From: Pseudomonas tohonis
GTDB lineage: Bacteria > Pseudomonadota > Gammaproteobacteria > Pseudomonadales > Pseudomonadaceae
Length of the DNA: 64,000 nucleotides
Reading direction: 5' to 3'
Assembly (NCBI RefSeq): GCF_012767755.2
Contig: NZ_AP023189.1
Coordinates: forward strand, 5,830,001 to 5,894,000
In this document: piece by piece, positions 34,160 through 46,959 of the stretch
Numbering within the stretch: the first letter of the stretch is position 1
How the letters are laid out: every line of letters starts with the position of its first letter
Notes under the pieces: model-generated
The model's database searches: none
What the model was told of the DNA's origin: nothing
What the model saw: the letters and a program-made list of their open reading frames with translations, nothing else
Translations under genes and position numbers: made by a program

Positions 34160-36562
34160 ATGAGCCCATCCGTTTCGTTCGACCTGCCCATCGCCGGGAT
34201 GACCTGCGCCAGCTGCGCCGGGCGTGTGGAGCGCGCCCTGGCCAAGGTGCCGGGCGTGGAGACCGCCAGCGTCAACCTCGCCACCGAGCGGGCCCGCGTG
34301 CAAGCGCCGGGCGACAGCCTGCCGGCCCTGCGCGCGGCGGTGGAGGCTGCCGGCTACGAAGTGCCCGGCCAGCGCCTGGAGCTGGCCATCGACGGCATGA
34401 CCTGCGCCAGTTGCGTGGGCCGCGTCGAGCGCGCCCTGGCCAAGGTGCCGGGGGTCGGCGAGGTGACGGTGAACCTCGCCACCGAGCGCGCCCACCTGCT
34501 GCTGCTCGGCGAGGTGGAACGCAGCACGCTGCTGCAGGCCGTCGAACGCGCCGGCTACCAGGCCCGCGCCCTGGATACGGATGCGCCGCGCGGCGATGAC
34601 AACGCCAGCCGCCTGCGCCACGAGCGCTGGGCGCTGCTCGTCGCCCTCGCCCTGGCCGCTCCGCTGGTGCTGCCGATGCTGGTGGAACCCTTCGGCCTGC
34701 ACTGGATGCTGCCGGCCTGGGTGCAGTTCGCCCTGGCCACGCCGGTGCAGTTCCTCCTCGGCGCGCGCTTCTACCGCGCCGCCTGGAAGGCCGTGCGCGC
34801 TGGCGCCGGCAACATGGACCTGCTGGTGGCCATCGGCACCAGCGCCGGCTACGGCCTGAGCCTCTACCAGTGGGCCACCGCCCACCCCGGCCACGTGCCG
34901 CACCTGTATTTCGAAGCCTCTGCCGTGGTCATCGCCCTGGTGCTGCTGGGCAAGTACCTGGAGAGCCGCGCCAAGCGCCAGACCAGCGCCGCCATCCGCG
35001 CCCTGGAAGCCCTGCGCCCCGAGCGCGCCATCCGCCTGCGCGGCGGCCGCGAGGAAGAGATCGCCATCGCCGAACTGCGCCTGGGCGACGAGGTACTGGT
35101 GAAGCCGGGTGAACGCTTCCCGGTGGACGGCGAGGTGCTGGAAGGCCAGAGCCATGCCGACGAGGCCCTGATCAGCGGTGAGAGCCTGCCGGTGCCCAAG
35201 GCCCCCGGCGACCGCGTCACCGGCGGCGCCATCAACGGTGAGGGGCGCCTGCGGGTGCGCACCACCGCCCTGGGCGGCGAGACGGTGCTGGCGCGGATCA
35301 TCCGCCTGGTGGAAGACGCCCAGGCGGCCAAGGCGCCGATCCAGAAGCTGGTGGACCGGGTCAGCCAGGTGTTCGTCCCGGCGGTGCTGCTGATCGCCCT
35401 GGCCACCCTCGGCGGCTGGCTGCTGGCCGGCGCGGCGCTGGAGACGGCGCTTATCAACGCCGTCGCCGTGCTGGTGATCGCCTGCCCCTGCGCCCTCGGC
35501 CTGGCCACGCCCACGGCGATCATGGCGGGCACCGGCGTCGCGGCCCGCCACGGCATCCTGATCAAGGACGCCGAAGCCCTGGAGGTGGCCCATGCCGTCA
35601 CCGCCGTGGCCTTCGACAAGACCGGCACCCTCACCTCCGGCACCCCGCGCATCACCAACCTGGCGGCCGCCGATGGCGACGAAGCCGCCCTGCTGCAATG
35701 GGCCGGTGCCCTGCAGCGCGGCAGCGAACACCCTTTGGCCAAGGCGGTGCTGGACACCTGCGACGAGCGCGGCCTGACGGTGCCCGAGGTGAACGACAGC
35801 CAGTCCCTCACCGGGCGCGGCATCCAGGGCCGGGTCGAGGGCCGCCTGCTGGCACTGGGCAACCGCCGCCTGCTGGAGGAACAGGGGCTCGATGGCGGCG
35901 CCCTGCTGGAATCGGCCACGGCCTGGGAAGCCCAGGGCCGCACCCTCTCTTGGCTGCTGGAACTGCAACCCGAGGTGCGGGTGATCGGCCTGTTCGCCTT
36001 CGGCGACAGCCTCAAGGACGGTGCCCGCGACGCCGTGCAGGCCCTGCGGGAACGCCACATCGCCAGCCACCTGATCACCGGCGACAACCGTGGCAGTGCC
36101 CGGGTGGTGGCCGAGGCGCTGGGCATCGACGACGTGCACGCCGAAGTGCTGCCCGCCGACAAGGCCGCCGAAGTGGCGCGGCTCAAGGCCGGCGGCGCGG
36201 TGGTGGCGATGGTCGGCGACGGCATCAACGACGCCCCCGCCCTGGCCGCCGCCGATGTCGGCATCGCCATGGGCGGTGGCACCGACGTGGCCATGCACGC
36301 GGCCGGCATCACCCTGATGCGCGGCGACCCGCGCCTGGTCCCCGCCGCGTTGGAGATCGCCCGGCGCACCTATGGCAAGATCCGCCAGAACCTGTTCTGG
36401 GCCTTCATCTACAACCTGGTGGGCATCCCGCTCGCCGCCGCCGGCATGCTCAACCCCGTGGTCGCCGGCGCGGCGATGGCGCTCTCCAGCGTCAGCGTGG
36501 TGAGCAACGCGCTGCTGCTGAAGACCTGGAAACCGGCCGGGTACGAACCCAAGGAAGACTGA
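34160..36562 (+). CDS. copA: Copper-exporting P1B-type ATPase
   Basis: 800 residues. Two N-terminal HMA domains, each GMTCASC (residues about 14-20 and 80-86). Eight membrane helices with the Cu(I) site CPC in [14 protein letters not shown], actuator SGES in [10 protein letters not shown], phosphorylation motif DKTGTLT, the SEHPLAKA histidine motif and the hinge [10 protein letters not shown]. It exports Cu(I) to the periplasm. AGGAGG is ten bases before the ATG; in-frame ATGs upstream lie within the operator region. It is followed by cueR and bracketed by inverted REP copies. Confidence 0.96.
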   Translation: MSPSVSFDLPIAGMTCASCAGRVERALAKVPGVETASVNLATERARVQAPGDSLPALRAAVEAAGYEVPGQRLELAIDGMTCASCVGRVERALAKVPGVGEVTVNLATERAHLLLLGEVERSTLLQAVERAGYQARALDTDAPRGDDNASRLRHERWALLVALALAAPLVLPMLVEPFGLHWMLPAWVQFALATPVQFLLGARFYRAAWKAVRAGAGNMDLLVAIGTSAGYGLSLYQWATAHPGHVPHLYFEASAVVIALVLLGKYLESRAKRQTSAAIRALEALRPERAIRLRGGREEEIAIAELRLGDEVLVKPGERFPVDGEVLEGQSHADEALISGESLPVPKAPGDRVTGGAINGEGRLRVRTTALGGETVLARIIRLVEDAQAAKAPIQKLVDRVSQVFVPAVLLIALATLGGWLLAGAALETALINAVAVLVIACPCALGLATPTAIMAGTGVAARHGILIKDAEALEVAHAVTAVAFDKTGTLTSGTPRITNLAAADGDEAALLQWAGALQRGSEHPLAKAVLDTCDERGLTVPEVNDSQSLTGRGIQGRVEGRLLALGNRRLLEEQGLDGGALLESATAWEAQGRTLSWLLELQPEVRVIGLFAFGDSLKDGARDAVQALRERHIASHLITGDNRGSARVVAEALGIDDVHAEVLPADKAAEVARLKAGGAVVAMVGDGINDAPALAAADVGIAMGGGTDVAMHAAGITLMRGDPRLVPAALEIARRTYGKIRQNLFWAFIYNLVGIPLAAAGMLNPVVAGAAMALSSVSVVSNALLLKTWKPAGYEPKED

Positions 36563-36580
36563 AGCCAGGACGCTGTTCTG

Positions 36581-36600
36581 GTAGGGGCGAATTCATTCGC
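36581..36600 (-). repeat. REP element after copA
   Basis: GTAGGGGCGAATTCATTCGC, the exact reverse complement of 34048-34067. It lies 18 bases after the copA stop, so copA lies between inverted 20-bp copies. Confidence 0.85.
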
Positions 36601-36651
36601 CAAGCGCCCCGCAAGGGGCGCCCAGACACCTCAACCCAAGAGGACAGATGC

Positions 36652-37053
36652 ATGAACATCGGCCAGGCCGCGAAGAAGAGCGGGCTCACCGCGAAGATGA
36701 TCCGCTACTACGAATCCATCGGCCTGCTGCCGGAGGCCGGTCGCAGCGACAGCGGCTACCGCCAGTACAGCCAGCAGGACCTGCACAGCCTGGCGTTCAT
36801 CCGCCGTTCACGGGACCTGGGCTTCTCACTGGAGGAAGTCGGCAAGCTGCTGCAACTGTGGCAGGACCGGGGCCGCGCCAGTGCCGACGTCAAGGCGCTG
36901 GCCCGCGACCATATCGACGAGCTGAACCGCAAGATCGCCGAGCTGGCCGGCCTGCGCGACACCCTGCAGGAGCTGGTGGACCACTGCCAGGGCGATCACC
37001 GCCCCGACTGCCCGATCCTCAAGGACCTGGAGTCGGGCGGCTGCTGCCACTGA
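36652..37053 (+). CDS. cueR: MerR family copper-responsive regulator CueR
   Basis: 133 residues. The MerR HTH (MNIGQAAKKSGLTAKMIRYYESIGLL, residues 1-26), a dimerisation helix (70-105) and the metal loop CQGDHRPDC (two Cys eight apart, near residue 112) equal the CueR pattern for Cu(I)/Ag(I)/Au(I). The CCH tail is common in CueR. It should activate the copZ and copA promoters. AGAGGA precedes the ATG at a good distance. Its last 35 bp overlap the convergent exporter gene. Confidence 0.94.
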   Translation: MNIGQAAKKSGLTAKMIRYYESIGLLPEAGRSDSGYRQYSQQDLHSLAFIRRSRDLGFSLEEVGKLLQLWQDRGRASADVKALARDHIDELNRKIAELAGLRDTLQELVDHCQGDHRPDCPILKDLESGGCCH

Positions 37054-37921
37054 CCAGGCGGCCGAACAGCCCCTTGGGCAGCACGGTGATCGCCAGGCCG
37101 ACGAAGACGATGACGCAGGCCAGCCAGCCCGCCGGGCTCAGCGCCTCGTCCAGCAGCAGCCAGCCGGACAGCAGCCCGGAGATCGGCACCGCGAGGGCGA
37201 AGGGGGTGACCAGGCTCGCCGGGTGGCGGCTGAGCAGGAAGCTCCAGATGGCAAACCCCAGGGTGGTGGCACCGAAGGCCACGAACAGCAGCGAGCCATA
37301 GCCCACCAGGGTGGCGTGCTCGAAGGCCGCCGCCATTGCCTGCGGCCCCTCGAACACCCAGGACAGCGCCAGCAGCGGCAAGGGCGGCACCAGGCTCACC
37401 CAGCAGATCAGCCGCAGCATGTCGGTGGCGCCCGCGCGCTTGGTGGCGATGTTGGCGAAGGCCCAGGCCAGCGCGGCCACCAGCACCAGCGCGAAGGCCA
37501 GCAGGCTGTCACCCATGGGCCGCTCCAGGCCGATCAGCACCAGGCCGGAGGCGGCCAGGGCCAGGCCGAGCATGCCGCGCCGGCTGGGCCGCTCGCCCAG
37601 CAGCAGGGCGGCGATGAGGATGGTGAAGAACACCTGGCTCTGCAGCACCAGGGAGGTCAGTCCCGCCGGCATGCCGATCTTCATGCCGATGAACAGCACG
37701 CCGAACTTGAACACCCCCAGCAGCAGGCCGATCTGCACGATCCGCCACAACGGTGCCGGCATCGGCCCGCGCAGGAACAGCAGCGGCGTCGCCGCCAGGG
37801 CGAAGCGCAGGGCGCAGAACAGCAGCGGCGGGAATTCCGCGAGGCCGAGCTTGATGACGACGAAGTTGACGCCCCAGACCAGGGTGACCAGCAGGGCGAG
37901 GAGGATGTGCGGCAAGGGCAT
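37019..37921 (-). CDS. EamA/DMT family metabolite exporter
   Basis: 300 residues, ten membrane helices in two EamA repeats. LVTLVWGVNFVVIKLGLAEFPPLLFCALRFALAA is the signature of the first repeat. Such proteins export amino acids or other metabolites; the substrate cannot be deduced. The ATG at 37921 is chosen over a GTG at 37930. Its 3' end overlaps cueR convergently; the C-terminal tail SGSSRPTPGP lies in that overlap. Confidence 0.85.
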   Translation of the reverse strand: MPLPHILLALLVTLVWGVNFVVIKLGLAEFPPLLFCALRFALAATPLLFLRGPMPAPLWRIVQIGLLLGVFKFGVLFIGMKIGMPAGLTSLVLQSQVFFTILIAALLLGERPSRRGMLGLALAASGLVLIGLERPMGDSLLAFALVLVAALAWAFANIATKRAGATDMLRLICWVSLVPPLPLLALSWVFEGPQAMAAAFEHATLVGYGSLLFVAFGATTLGFAIWSFLLSRHPASLVTPFALAVPISGLLSGWLLLDEALSPAGWLACVIVFVGLAITVLPKGLFGRLVSGSSRPTPGP

Positions 37922-37970
37922 GGCATGCACTCGTAGGGCGGGCAGGCAACGCTAGCAGCTCATCGGGCAC

Positions 37971-38016
37971 CTGTATGGATACAGATGCCCGCAAATGGCG
38001 TGATACAGGGATACGG
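37971..38016. promoter_or_regulatory. ATACAG repeat operator upstream of the exporter gene
   Basis: CTGTAT-GG-ATACAG (37971-37984) is a perfect dyad; a further ATACAG (38003-38008) and GGATAC (38010-38015) follow in direct orientation. This resembles operator arrays bound by GntR/MocR-type regulators. No such regulator gene is in the window. Confidence 0.5.
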
Positions 38017-38021
38017 CCATG

Positions 38022-38069
38022 AAAAAGCCCCCGGAGGCGCGTCTCTCGGGGAGACGCCCCTCCGGGGGC
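38022..38069 (-). terminator. Rho-independent terminator of the ferritin gene
   Basis: GCCCCCGGAGG (38027-38037) pairs with CCTCCGGGGGC (38059-38069), with an inner GTCTC/GAGAC stem. Five A (38022-38026) give a T run on the minus strand, 26 bases after the ferritin stop. Confidence 0.88.
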
Positions 38070-38094
38070 TCGGCATGAGTCGGTGCGGGCCCGA

Positions 38095-38559
38095 TCAGGC
38101 CTGGGATTGCAGGTAGTTCTCCAGGCCCACGCGGTCGATCAGGCCCAGTTGCTGTTCCAGCCAGTAGGCGTGGTCTTCCTCGGTGTCCTGCAGCTGCAGG
38201 GCGAGGATGTCGCGGCTGACATAGTCCTTGTGCTTCTCGCACAGGGTGATGCCCTTGCTCAGCGCGGCACGGACTTCGTATTCGAGATTGAGGTCCGAGC
38301 GCAGCATCTCCGGCACGGTGGCGCCGGGATGGATGGCCTTGGGCGTCATGTCCGGGGTGCTTTCGAGGAAGAGGATGCGCTTGAGCAGGGCATCGGCGTG
38401 CTCGGTCTCCTCCTCCATCTCGTGGTTGATGCGCTCGAAGAGCTTGGTGAAGCCCCAGTCCGCGTACATCCGCGAGTGCAGGAAATACTGGTCGCGAGCG
38501 GCCAGCTCGCCGCGCAGCAGATCCTTCAGGTATTCGACGACTTCGAGTTGCCCTTGCAT
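38095..38559 (-). CDS. ftnA: Bacterial ferritin/bacterioferritin-type iron-storage protein
   Basis: 154 residues, four-helix ferritin. [20 protein letters not shown] and [13 protein letters not shown] supply diiron ligands (Glu18, Glu51, His54 type), and the C-terminal [17 protein letters not shown] the second set. The sequence is close to what I recall of P. aeruginosa PA4235 (bfrA, shown to be the FtnA ferritin). A methionine in HEM at about position 48 resembles the Bfr haem ligand region. Oxidises and stores iron in the cytoplasm. GGGGAGA precedes the chosen ATG; six extra codons upstream are unlikely. Confidence 0.88.
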   Translation of the reverse strand: MQGQLEVVEYLKDLLRGELAARDQYFLHSRMYADWGFTKLFERINHEMEEETEHADALLKRILFLESTPDMTPKAIHPGATVPEMLRSDLNLEYEVRAALSKGITLCEKHKDYVSRDILALQLQDTEEDHAYWLEQQLGLIDRVGLENYLQSQA

Positions 38560-38646
38560 GCGTGTTCTCCCCTGCAAACGCGGTGATCCGAGGGCGCAAT
38601 GGTCCTGCGCGGATCGGCCCCGGTCAAGCGAGCCGATGCCGCAGTG

Positions 38647-39540
38647 TCAATTCTGCATCCAGGGCGGGGGCGGCGGCTCGTCGCGGGCCTTGTCCTCGTC
38701 CTCGTTGAGCAGCGCCTGGCGCCGGGCTTCCTCGGCCAGGGCGGCCTTGATCTCGCGCATCACCGCGTCGACGTCGGCGGAATCCTCCGGCTCGGCGAAC
38801 TCGCCGGTGAGCTTCGAATCCGGTGTCAGCTTGCCGTCCTCGTAGAGCGCCCACATTTCCTTGGCATAACGGGTGTAGAGCAACTCGGGGGCGAACTGGC
38901 CGAAATAGGACGCCATGTTGCCGACATCGCGCTCCAGCATGCGGAAGGCGTGGTTGTTGCCGGCGGCATCCACCGCCTGCGGCAGGTCGATGATCACCGG
39001 GCCGTACGGGTCGAGCAGGACGTTGAACTCCGACAGGTCGCCATGGACCAGGCCGGCGCAGAGCATCTTGACGATCTCGCCGATCATGAAGGCGTGGAAT
39101 TCGCGGGCATCCTCGGGCGTCAGGTCGACATCGTTGAGGCGCGGCGCGGCATCGCCGTAGCCGTCGGTGACCAGCTCCATCAGCAGCACGCCATCGAGGA
39201 AGTCATAGGGCTTGGGCACGCGCACGCCCGCCGCGGCCAGGCGGAACAGGGCCGCGACCTCGGCGTTCTGCCAGTTCTCCTCCTGCTCCTTGCGTCCGTA
39301 CTTCGAGCCCTTGGCCATGGCCCGGGCGTCACGGCTGTTACGTACCTTGCGGCCCTCCTGGTACTCGGCAGCCTGGCGGAACCCGCGCTTGTTGGCCTCC
39401 TTGTAGACCTTCGCGCACCGCAACTCGCCGCCACAACGCACAACGTAGACCGATGCTTCCTTGCCACTCATCAGGGGCCTGACCACTTCGTCGATCAGGC
39501 CGTCTTCCACCAACGGTTCAATGCGTTTTGGAGTCTTCAT
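38647..39540 (-). CDS. RIO1-family serine/threonine kinase
   Basis: 297 residues. A RIO-type kinase: P-loop-like GKEASVYVV with lysine in CAKVYK (residues about 25-48), FRQAAEYQEGR, catalytic LVHGDLSEFNVLLD (Asp and Asn, about 190-203) and metal-binding IIDLPQAVD. The C-terminal 60 residues are acidic and proline-rich (DEPPPPPWMQN). Eukaryotic and archaeal RIO kinases act in ribosome maturation; the role of bacterial RIO proteins is largely unknown. Single-gene unit between the ferritin and LysR genes. Confidence 0.88.
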   Translation of the reverse strand: MKTPKRIEPLVEDGLIDEVVRPLMSGKEASVYVVRCGGELRCAKVYKEANKRGFRQAAEYQEGRKVRNSRDARAMAKGSKYGRKEQEENWQNAEVAALFRLAAAGVRVPKPYDFLDGVLLMELVTDGYGDAAPRLNDVDLTPEDAREFHAFMIGEIVKMLCAGLVHGDLSEFNVLLDPYGPVIIDLPQAVDAAGNNHAFRMLERDVGNMASYFGQFAPELLYTRYAKEMWALYEDGKLTPDSKLTGEFAEPEDSADVDAVMREIKAALAEEARRQALLNEDEDKARDEPPPPPWMQN

Positions 39541-39612
39541 GCTGCTTTGTAGCCAATCCTCTGTTTGCGGGCGGACATCGTCCGACTTTATACGGCATGC
39601 GGGCCCGCGCGA

Positions 39613-40506
39613 CTATCCGCGACGCGCCAGACTGTGGCGCAACGCATCCATGGCGTAGCGCACCTTGGCCGGCTGGGCGTCGCGGCGCGGGGTGACGATG
39701 TAGAGCCCGATGGTGCCGGGCTGCCAGTCCGGCAGCACACGCAGCAGGCGACCGCTGGTCAGTTCCTCGCTGACCTCCGGCTCCGGCTGCAGCGAGAGAC
39801 CGAAGCCGGCCAGGGTGAAACTGCGGGTGGACAGGATGTTGTTGCACACCACCCGGCTCTCGATGCGCAGGCGCTGCACCTCGCCGCCCGGCCCGTGCAG
39901 CGTCAGCGGCCCCTGGTGGCGATCGCTGCCGAGGGTCACCCAGTCCAGCGCCAGCAGTTGCTCCGGGCGCTGGATGCCGGGGTGCCGGGCCAGGTAGGCC
40001 GGTGCGCAGCACAGCAGCATCGGCCAGTCGCCGACATGCCGCGCCACCAGGCTGGAGTCGTCCAGGGTGCCGACGCGGATGGCCAGGTCGATACGCTGCT
40101 CCACCAGGTCGATCTGCTCGTCGTGGAAGAACAGCCGCAGGCTCAGCCCCGGGTGCGCCTCCAGCAGGGGAGCCAGGGCGTCGGTCACCACCCGGCCGGA
40201 AAAGCCCACGGGCGCTGCGATGCGCAATTCCCCCACCGGCGCGTCGCGCAGCTCCGCCAGGCGCTGCTCGGCCTGCTGCGCCAGTTCCAGCACCTGGGCG
40301 CAGCTGCGGTAGAACAGGCTGCCGGCCTCGGTCAGGGTCAGCTTGCGGGTGGTGCGATGGAGCAGGCTGACCCGGGTCGATTCCTCCAGCCGGCGGATCT
40401 GCTGGCTGACCGCCGAGGCACTCATGCCCAGCGCCTCGCCTGCGGCGACCATCGAGCCCTTCTCCACGACCATGGCGAACACCGCCATGCGTTTGAGCTG
40501 CTCCAT
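39613..40506 (-). CDS. LysR-type regulator
   Basis: 297 residues from the ATG at 40506 (MEQLKRMAVFAMVVEKGSMV). HTH at 1-60 (ASAVSQQIRRLEESTRVSLLHR), substrate-binding domain with PVGFSGRVVTDALAP and LAIRVGTLDDSSLVAR, the CrgA/AaeR-like subgroup. Divergent from a NAD(P)-binding protein gene, with 109 bp between the starts. A GTG 13 codons upstream is a weaker start. Confidence 0.85.
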   Translation of the reverse strand: MEQLKRMAVFAMVVEKGSMVAAGEALGMSASAVSQQIRRLEESTRVSLLHRTTRKLTLTEAGSLFYRSCAQVLELAQQAEQRLAELRDAPVGELRIAAPVGFSGRVVTDALAPLLEAHPGLSLRLFFHDEQIDLVEQRIDLAIRVGTLDDSSLVARHVGDWPMLLCCAPAYLARHPGIQRPEQLLALDWVTLGSDRHQGPLTLHGPGGEVQRLRIESRVVCNNILSTRSFTLAGFGLSLQPEPEVSEELTSGRLLRVLPDWQPGTIGLYIVTPRRDAQPAKVRYAMDALRHSLARRG

Positions 40507-40615
40507 TCGTAAGCCCTGCTTAATTGTGAAAGCGCTTTCTGCCACTTTTTCCGCTGATTATCCAGAAGTCATGATTCATCACCTCGAATCACCACTTAGA
40601 TCCCTGGAGAACAGC

Positions 40616-41257
40616 ATGAAGATCGCCCTCATCGGTGCCACCGGTTTCGTCGGCTCCGCCGTGCTCACCGAAGCCCTGCAACGAGGCCACCAGGTCACCG
40701 CCCTGGTCCGCCACCCGGAAAAGCTCGCCGCCCAAGAACACCTGAAGGCCGTAAAAGCCGACATCCACGACGCCGCCGCCACCGCGCCGCAACTGGCCGG
40801 CCATGACGCGGTGATCCATGCCTTCAACCCGGGCTGGGGCCGCGACGACATCCGCGAGCAGTTCATCGCCGGCACCCGTTCGATCTTCGAAGCCGTGAAC
40901 CGGTCCGGCGTGCGCCGCCTGCTGGTGGTCGGCGGGGCTGGCAGCCTCTATGTCGCCCCGGGCCTGCAACTGATCGATACCCCGAACTTCCCCGCCGAAT
41001 ACAAGGAAGGCGCCGAGGGTGCGCGCCAGGCGCTCAACCTGATCCAGGCCGAAACCGCGCTGGACTGGAGCTTCATCTCGCCGCCCGCCCTGCTGCAGCC
41101 CGGCGAGCGCACCGGCCGCTTCCGCCTCGGCGGCAACGAGCTGCTGATGGACGGCGACCACCCGGCGAGCCTCTCCGTGGCCGACCTGGCCGTGGCCATC
41201 GTCGACGAGCTGGAAAACCCGCAGCACATCCGCCAGCGCTTCACCGCGGGTTATTGA
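40616..41257 (+). CDS. NAD(P)-binding protein, NmrA/COG2910-like
   Basis: 213 residues. MKIALIGATGFVGSAVLTEAL is a Rossmann GxxGxxG start of an atypical SDR. The body (DAVIHAFNPGWG, RLLVVGGAGSLYV, WSFISPPALLQPGERTG) matches the COG2910/YwnB-like group related to NmrA and flavin-reductase-like proteins; the usual YxxxK active site is not evident. GGAG is seven bases before the ATG. Probably controlled by the divergent LysR protein. Confidence 0.85.
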   Translation: MKIALIGATGFVGSAVLTEALQRGHQVTALVRHPEKLAAQEHLKAVKADIHDAAATAPQLAGHDAVIHAFNPGWGRDDIREQFIAGTRSIFEAVNRSGVRRLLVVGGAGSLYVAPGLQLIDTPNFPAEYKEGAEGARQALNLIQAETALDWSFISPPALLQPGERTGRFRLGGNELLMDGDHPASLSVADLAVAIVDELENPQHIRQRFTAGY

Positions 41258-41264
41258 AGGTTTT

Positions 41265-41345
41265 CCAGCGGGCCCCGCAGGGCGGGGATGACGACGGGGC
41301 ACTCCAGCCGTGGCGTCACCCTCGCGAACGCGGGGGCCCGCTGAA
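41265..41345. repeat. Inverted repeat between COG2910-like and DUF2218 genes
   Basis: CAGCGGGCCCCGC (about 41269-41281) faces GCGGGGGCCCGCTG (about 41330-41343), spanning GGGATGACGACGGGGC; a REP-like long hairpin seen in many pseudomonad intergenic spaces. Confidence 0.5.
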
Positions 41346-41381
41346 CAGCCCGCCGCTCCACACGACGAACAGGAACCCAGC

Positions 41382-41663
41382 ATGAGCCTCATCGCCTCCG
41401 CCCACGTCGCCACCGACACCCCGGCGCGCTACATCAGCCGCCTGTGCAAGCACTTCGCCCACCGCATCCCGGTCAGCTTCGACGAGCACCAGGGACGCAT
41501 CGAGTTCGACTTCGGCCTCGGCACGCTGCACGCCGAAGCCGGCGGCCTGACCCTCATGGTCGAAGCCGCCGACAACGAGAAGCTGGAACGGATGAAGGAC
41601 GTGATCGCCAGCCACTTCGAACGTTTCGCCTGGCAGGAAGCCCTGCAGCTGGACTGGCGCTGA
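41382..41663 (+). CDS. DUF2218 domain protein
   Basis: 93 residues of the DUF2218 family: TDTPARYISRLCKHFAHRIPV, then FGLGTLHAEAGGLTL and a C-terminal helix VIASHFERFAWQEAL. Function unknown; relatives often lie next to siderophore or iron genes, but not here. AGGAAC precedes the ATG. Convergent with the HD-GYP gene three bases beyond its stop. Confidence 0.82.
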   Translation: MSLIASAHVATDTPARYISRLCKHFAHRIPVSFDEHQGRIEFDFGLGTLHAEAGGLTLMVEAADNEKLERMKDVIASHFERFAWQEALQLDWR

Positions 41664-41666
41664 GCC

Positions 41667-42851
41667 TCACTCCGGCAACGTCAGCTCGATGCTCTCGGCG
41701 ATGGAATCCTCAAGGCGCTGCAGCTCGCCCTCGATGGCGCTGCGGCTGTCGGCGTGGCGTTCCGCGATGCGGGCGAAGCCGTCGGCCACCTCGAGGAAGG
41801 CCAGCACCACGAGCGGGTCGAACTCACTGCCACTGCCGGCGCTGATGCGCATCACTGCCTCGTCGCCGCTCAGGCGGCTGCGGTAGGGGTGATAGCGGGT
41901 GAGCTCGTCGTAGCAATCGACCAGGGCCATCAGGCGTGCGGACAGCGGGATCTGGTCGCCACGCAGGCCCTGTGGATAACCCGAGCCGTCCCAGCGCTCG
42001 TGGTGGCCGTACTGGATCTCCTTGGCATAGGCGAGGAAGCTCTGCCCCACCCCACCCAGGCGCGCCTCGGCGCGCTCCAGCGCTTCGCGGCCGAGCCGGG
42101 TATGGCTCTGCATCAGGCGCAGGTCGTCGCCCTCCAGTTGCCCCGGGTTGAGCAGCACGCGATCGGGCAGCGCCACCTTGCCGATGTCGTGCAACAGCGC
42201 CGACTTGGCCATCAACGCGATGCGTTCCTCGGTCAGCTCGTCCGCCATCCCCGGCTGCTGCCGCGCCAGCGCGCCAGCCAGCAGGCGCATGTACAGTTCG
42301 ACGCGCAGCAGGTGGTTGCCGTCGGGGTTGTCGCGCATGTCGGCCAGGCCGGCCAGGGCCTCGATCGTGGCGTAGTGCAGGTGATGGATCTCGCGGGTGC
42401 GGCGGCGCACCTCCAGTTCCAGGTACTCGCTCTTGTCGCGCAGGAAGTCGGCCGTGGCCTTGAGCTGCAACTGGGCCTGGACCCGCGCCAGGACGATGGG
42501 CGGGCTGATCGGCTTGGTGATGTAGTCCACCGCGCCGAGGTCGAAGCCCTTCTGCTCGTCGGCGATCTCGCTGCGGGCGGTGAGGAAGATCACCGGGATG
42601 TCGCGGGTGGCGGCATCGGCCTTGAGCCGCGCACAGACTTCGTAGCCGTCCATCTCCGGCATCATCACATCCAGCAGGATCAGGTCCGGGCGCATGTTCC
42701 CGGCAGCGATCCTCAGGGCCTTGGCACCACTGCCGGCGACCTTGACCCGATAGCGGTCCATCAGCAGCTCGCTCATGAGCTCGAGGTTGTCCGGGGTGTC
42801 GTCCACCACCAGGATCACCTCGCGATCCGGTCTGTCCAGCATGCCGCCCAT
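41667..42851 (-). CDS. Response regulator with HD-GYP domain (c-di-GMP phosphodiesterase)
   Basis: 394 residues. Receiver domain (10-130) with VVDDTPDN, phospho-Asp in [14 protein letters not shown] in FLTA and K in ITKPI. A coiled linker (135-170), then HD-GYP (about 175-360) with [24 protein letters not shown] (intact HHExxDGxGYP) and the [10 protein letters not shown] end. It should hydrolyse c-di-GMP when phosphorylated. Thirteen bases downstream of the hybrid kinase stop, so they form a two-gene signalling operon. GAGGTG precedes the ATG by eight bases. Confidence 0.93.
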   Translation of the reverse strand: MGGMLDRPDREVILVVDDTPDNLELMSELLMDRYRVKVAGSGAKALRIAAGNMRPDLILLDVMMPEMDGYEVCARLKADAATRDIPVIFLTARSEIADEQKGFDLGAVDYITKPISPPIVLARVQAQLQLKATADFLRDKSEYLELEVRRRTREIHHLHYATIEALAGLADMRDNPDGNHLLRVELYMRLLAGALARQQPGMADELTEERIALMAKSALLHDIGKVALPDRVLLNPGQLEGDDLRLMQSHTRLGREALERAEARLGGVGQSFLAYAKEIQYGHHERWDGSGYPQGLRGDQIPLSARLMALVDCYDELTRYHPYRSRLSGDEAVMRISAGSGSEFDPLVVLAFLEVADGFARIAERHADSRSAIEGELQRLEDSIAESIELTLPE

Positions 42852-42864
42852 GTGGCGCACCTCG

Positions 42865-46383
<3,519 letters not shown>

Positions 46384-46489
46384 GGGTCTGTCCTTGTGCT
46401 CGTCCACCGCAATTCAGCTTAGCCAGCGGCCGGCGGTTGGAAAGGCGGGGCCCGGCGTTCAGTGGAGTCGAGCGCCCGGGTGCGCCTGC

Positions 46490-46930
46490 AACTCCGCAGG
46501 GAGGGTCGAGCGGAGCGAAACCCATGGCTCTGTCTGCGTTAAGTGTTGCTAGGAGATTGAGCCCAGCTGATTGCCGAGCGCTGGTGATGCTTCTGGTTTC
46601 GCCCACCCGGGCGAGTCCCTTTTGACAATCGTCGGGGTGCCGAACCACCCAAAAGGAACCAAAAGGGCTTGCCCCATCATCCGGCCCGACTGCGTCGGGT
46701 GCCCTCACTCCATCGTCGTTACTCGCTACGCTCGCCCTTCGGGCCGCACTGAAGTGCGTTCGCCACAAGTGGCGTCTGGGGGCCGACGCGATGGGCCATC
46801 CATGGCCTGGCGCGCCTCTCGCGGCATCCATGCCGCTCGTCCCCCGGCGCAACGACTCCGTTCGGCCTCCTGGAGGGGCGTTGGCGGCTGCTACAACTTT
46901 CTTCGTCCACGCATCACGACGTGGTGCGCA
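46490..46930. repeat. Long intergenic repeat, no supported gene
   Basis: The 550-bp gap between the kinase and AraC genes. It begins with a GTTTCGCTC-type hairpin arm (46500-46525), then a segment with CGCCCACCCGGGCG (46599-46612) and the direct motif CAAAAGG/CCAAAAGGG (46649-46668), and a run of short hairpins (GCCCTTCGGGC at 46735-46745, CGCCACAAGTGGCG at 46760-46773). I recall very similar stretches recurring in Pseudomonas and Xanthomonas intergenic regions. Short open frames here have no ribosome binding site or family. Confidence 0.5.
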
Positions 46931-46959
46931 TGGACTTCCGTGAGACGGAGCGGGCGGCG

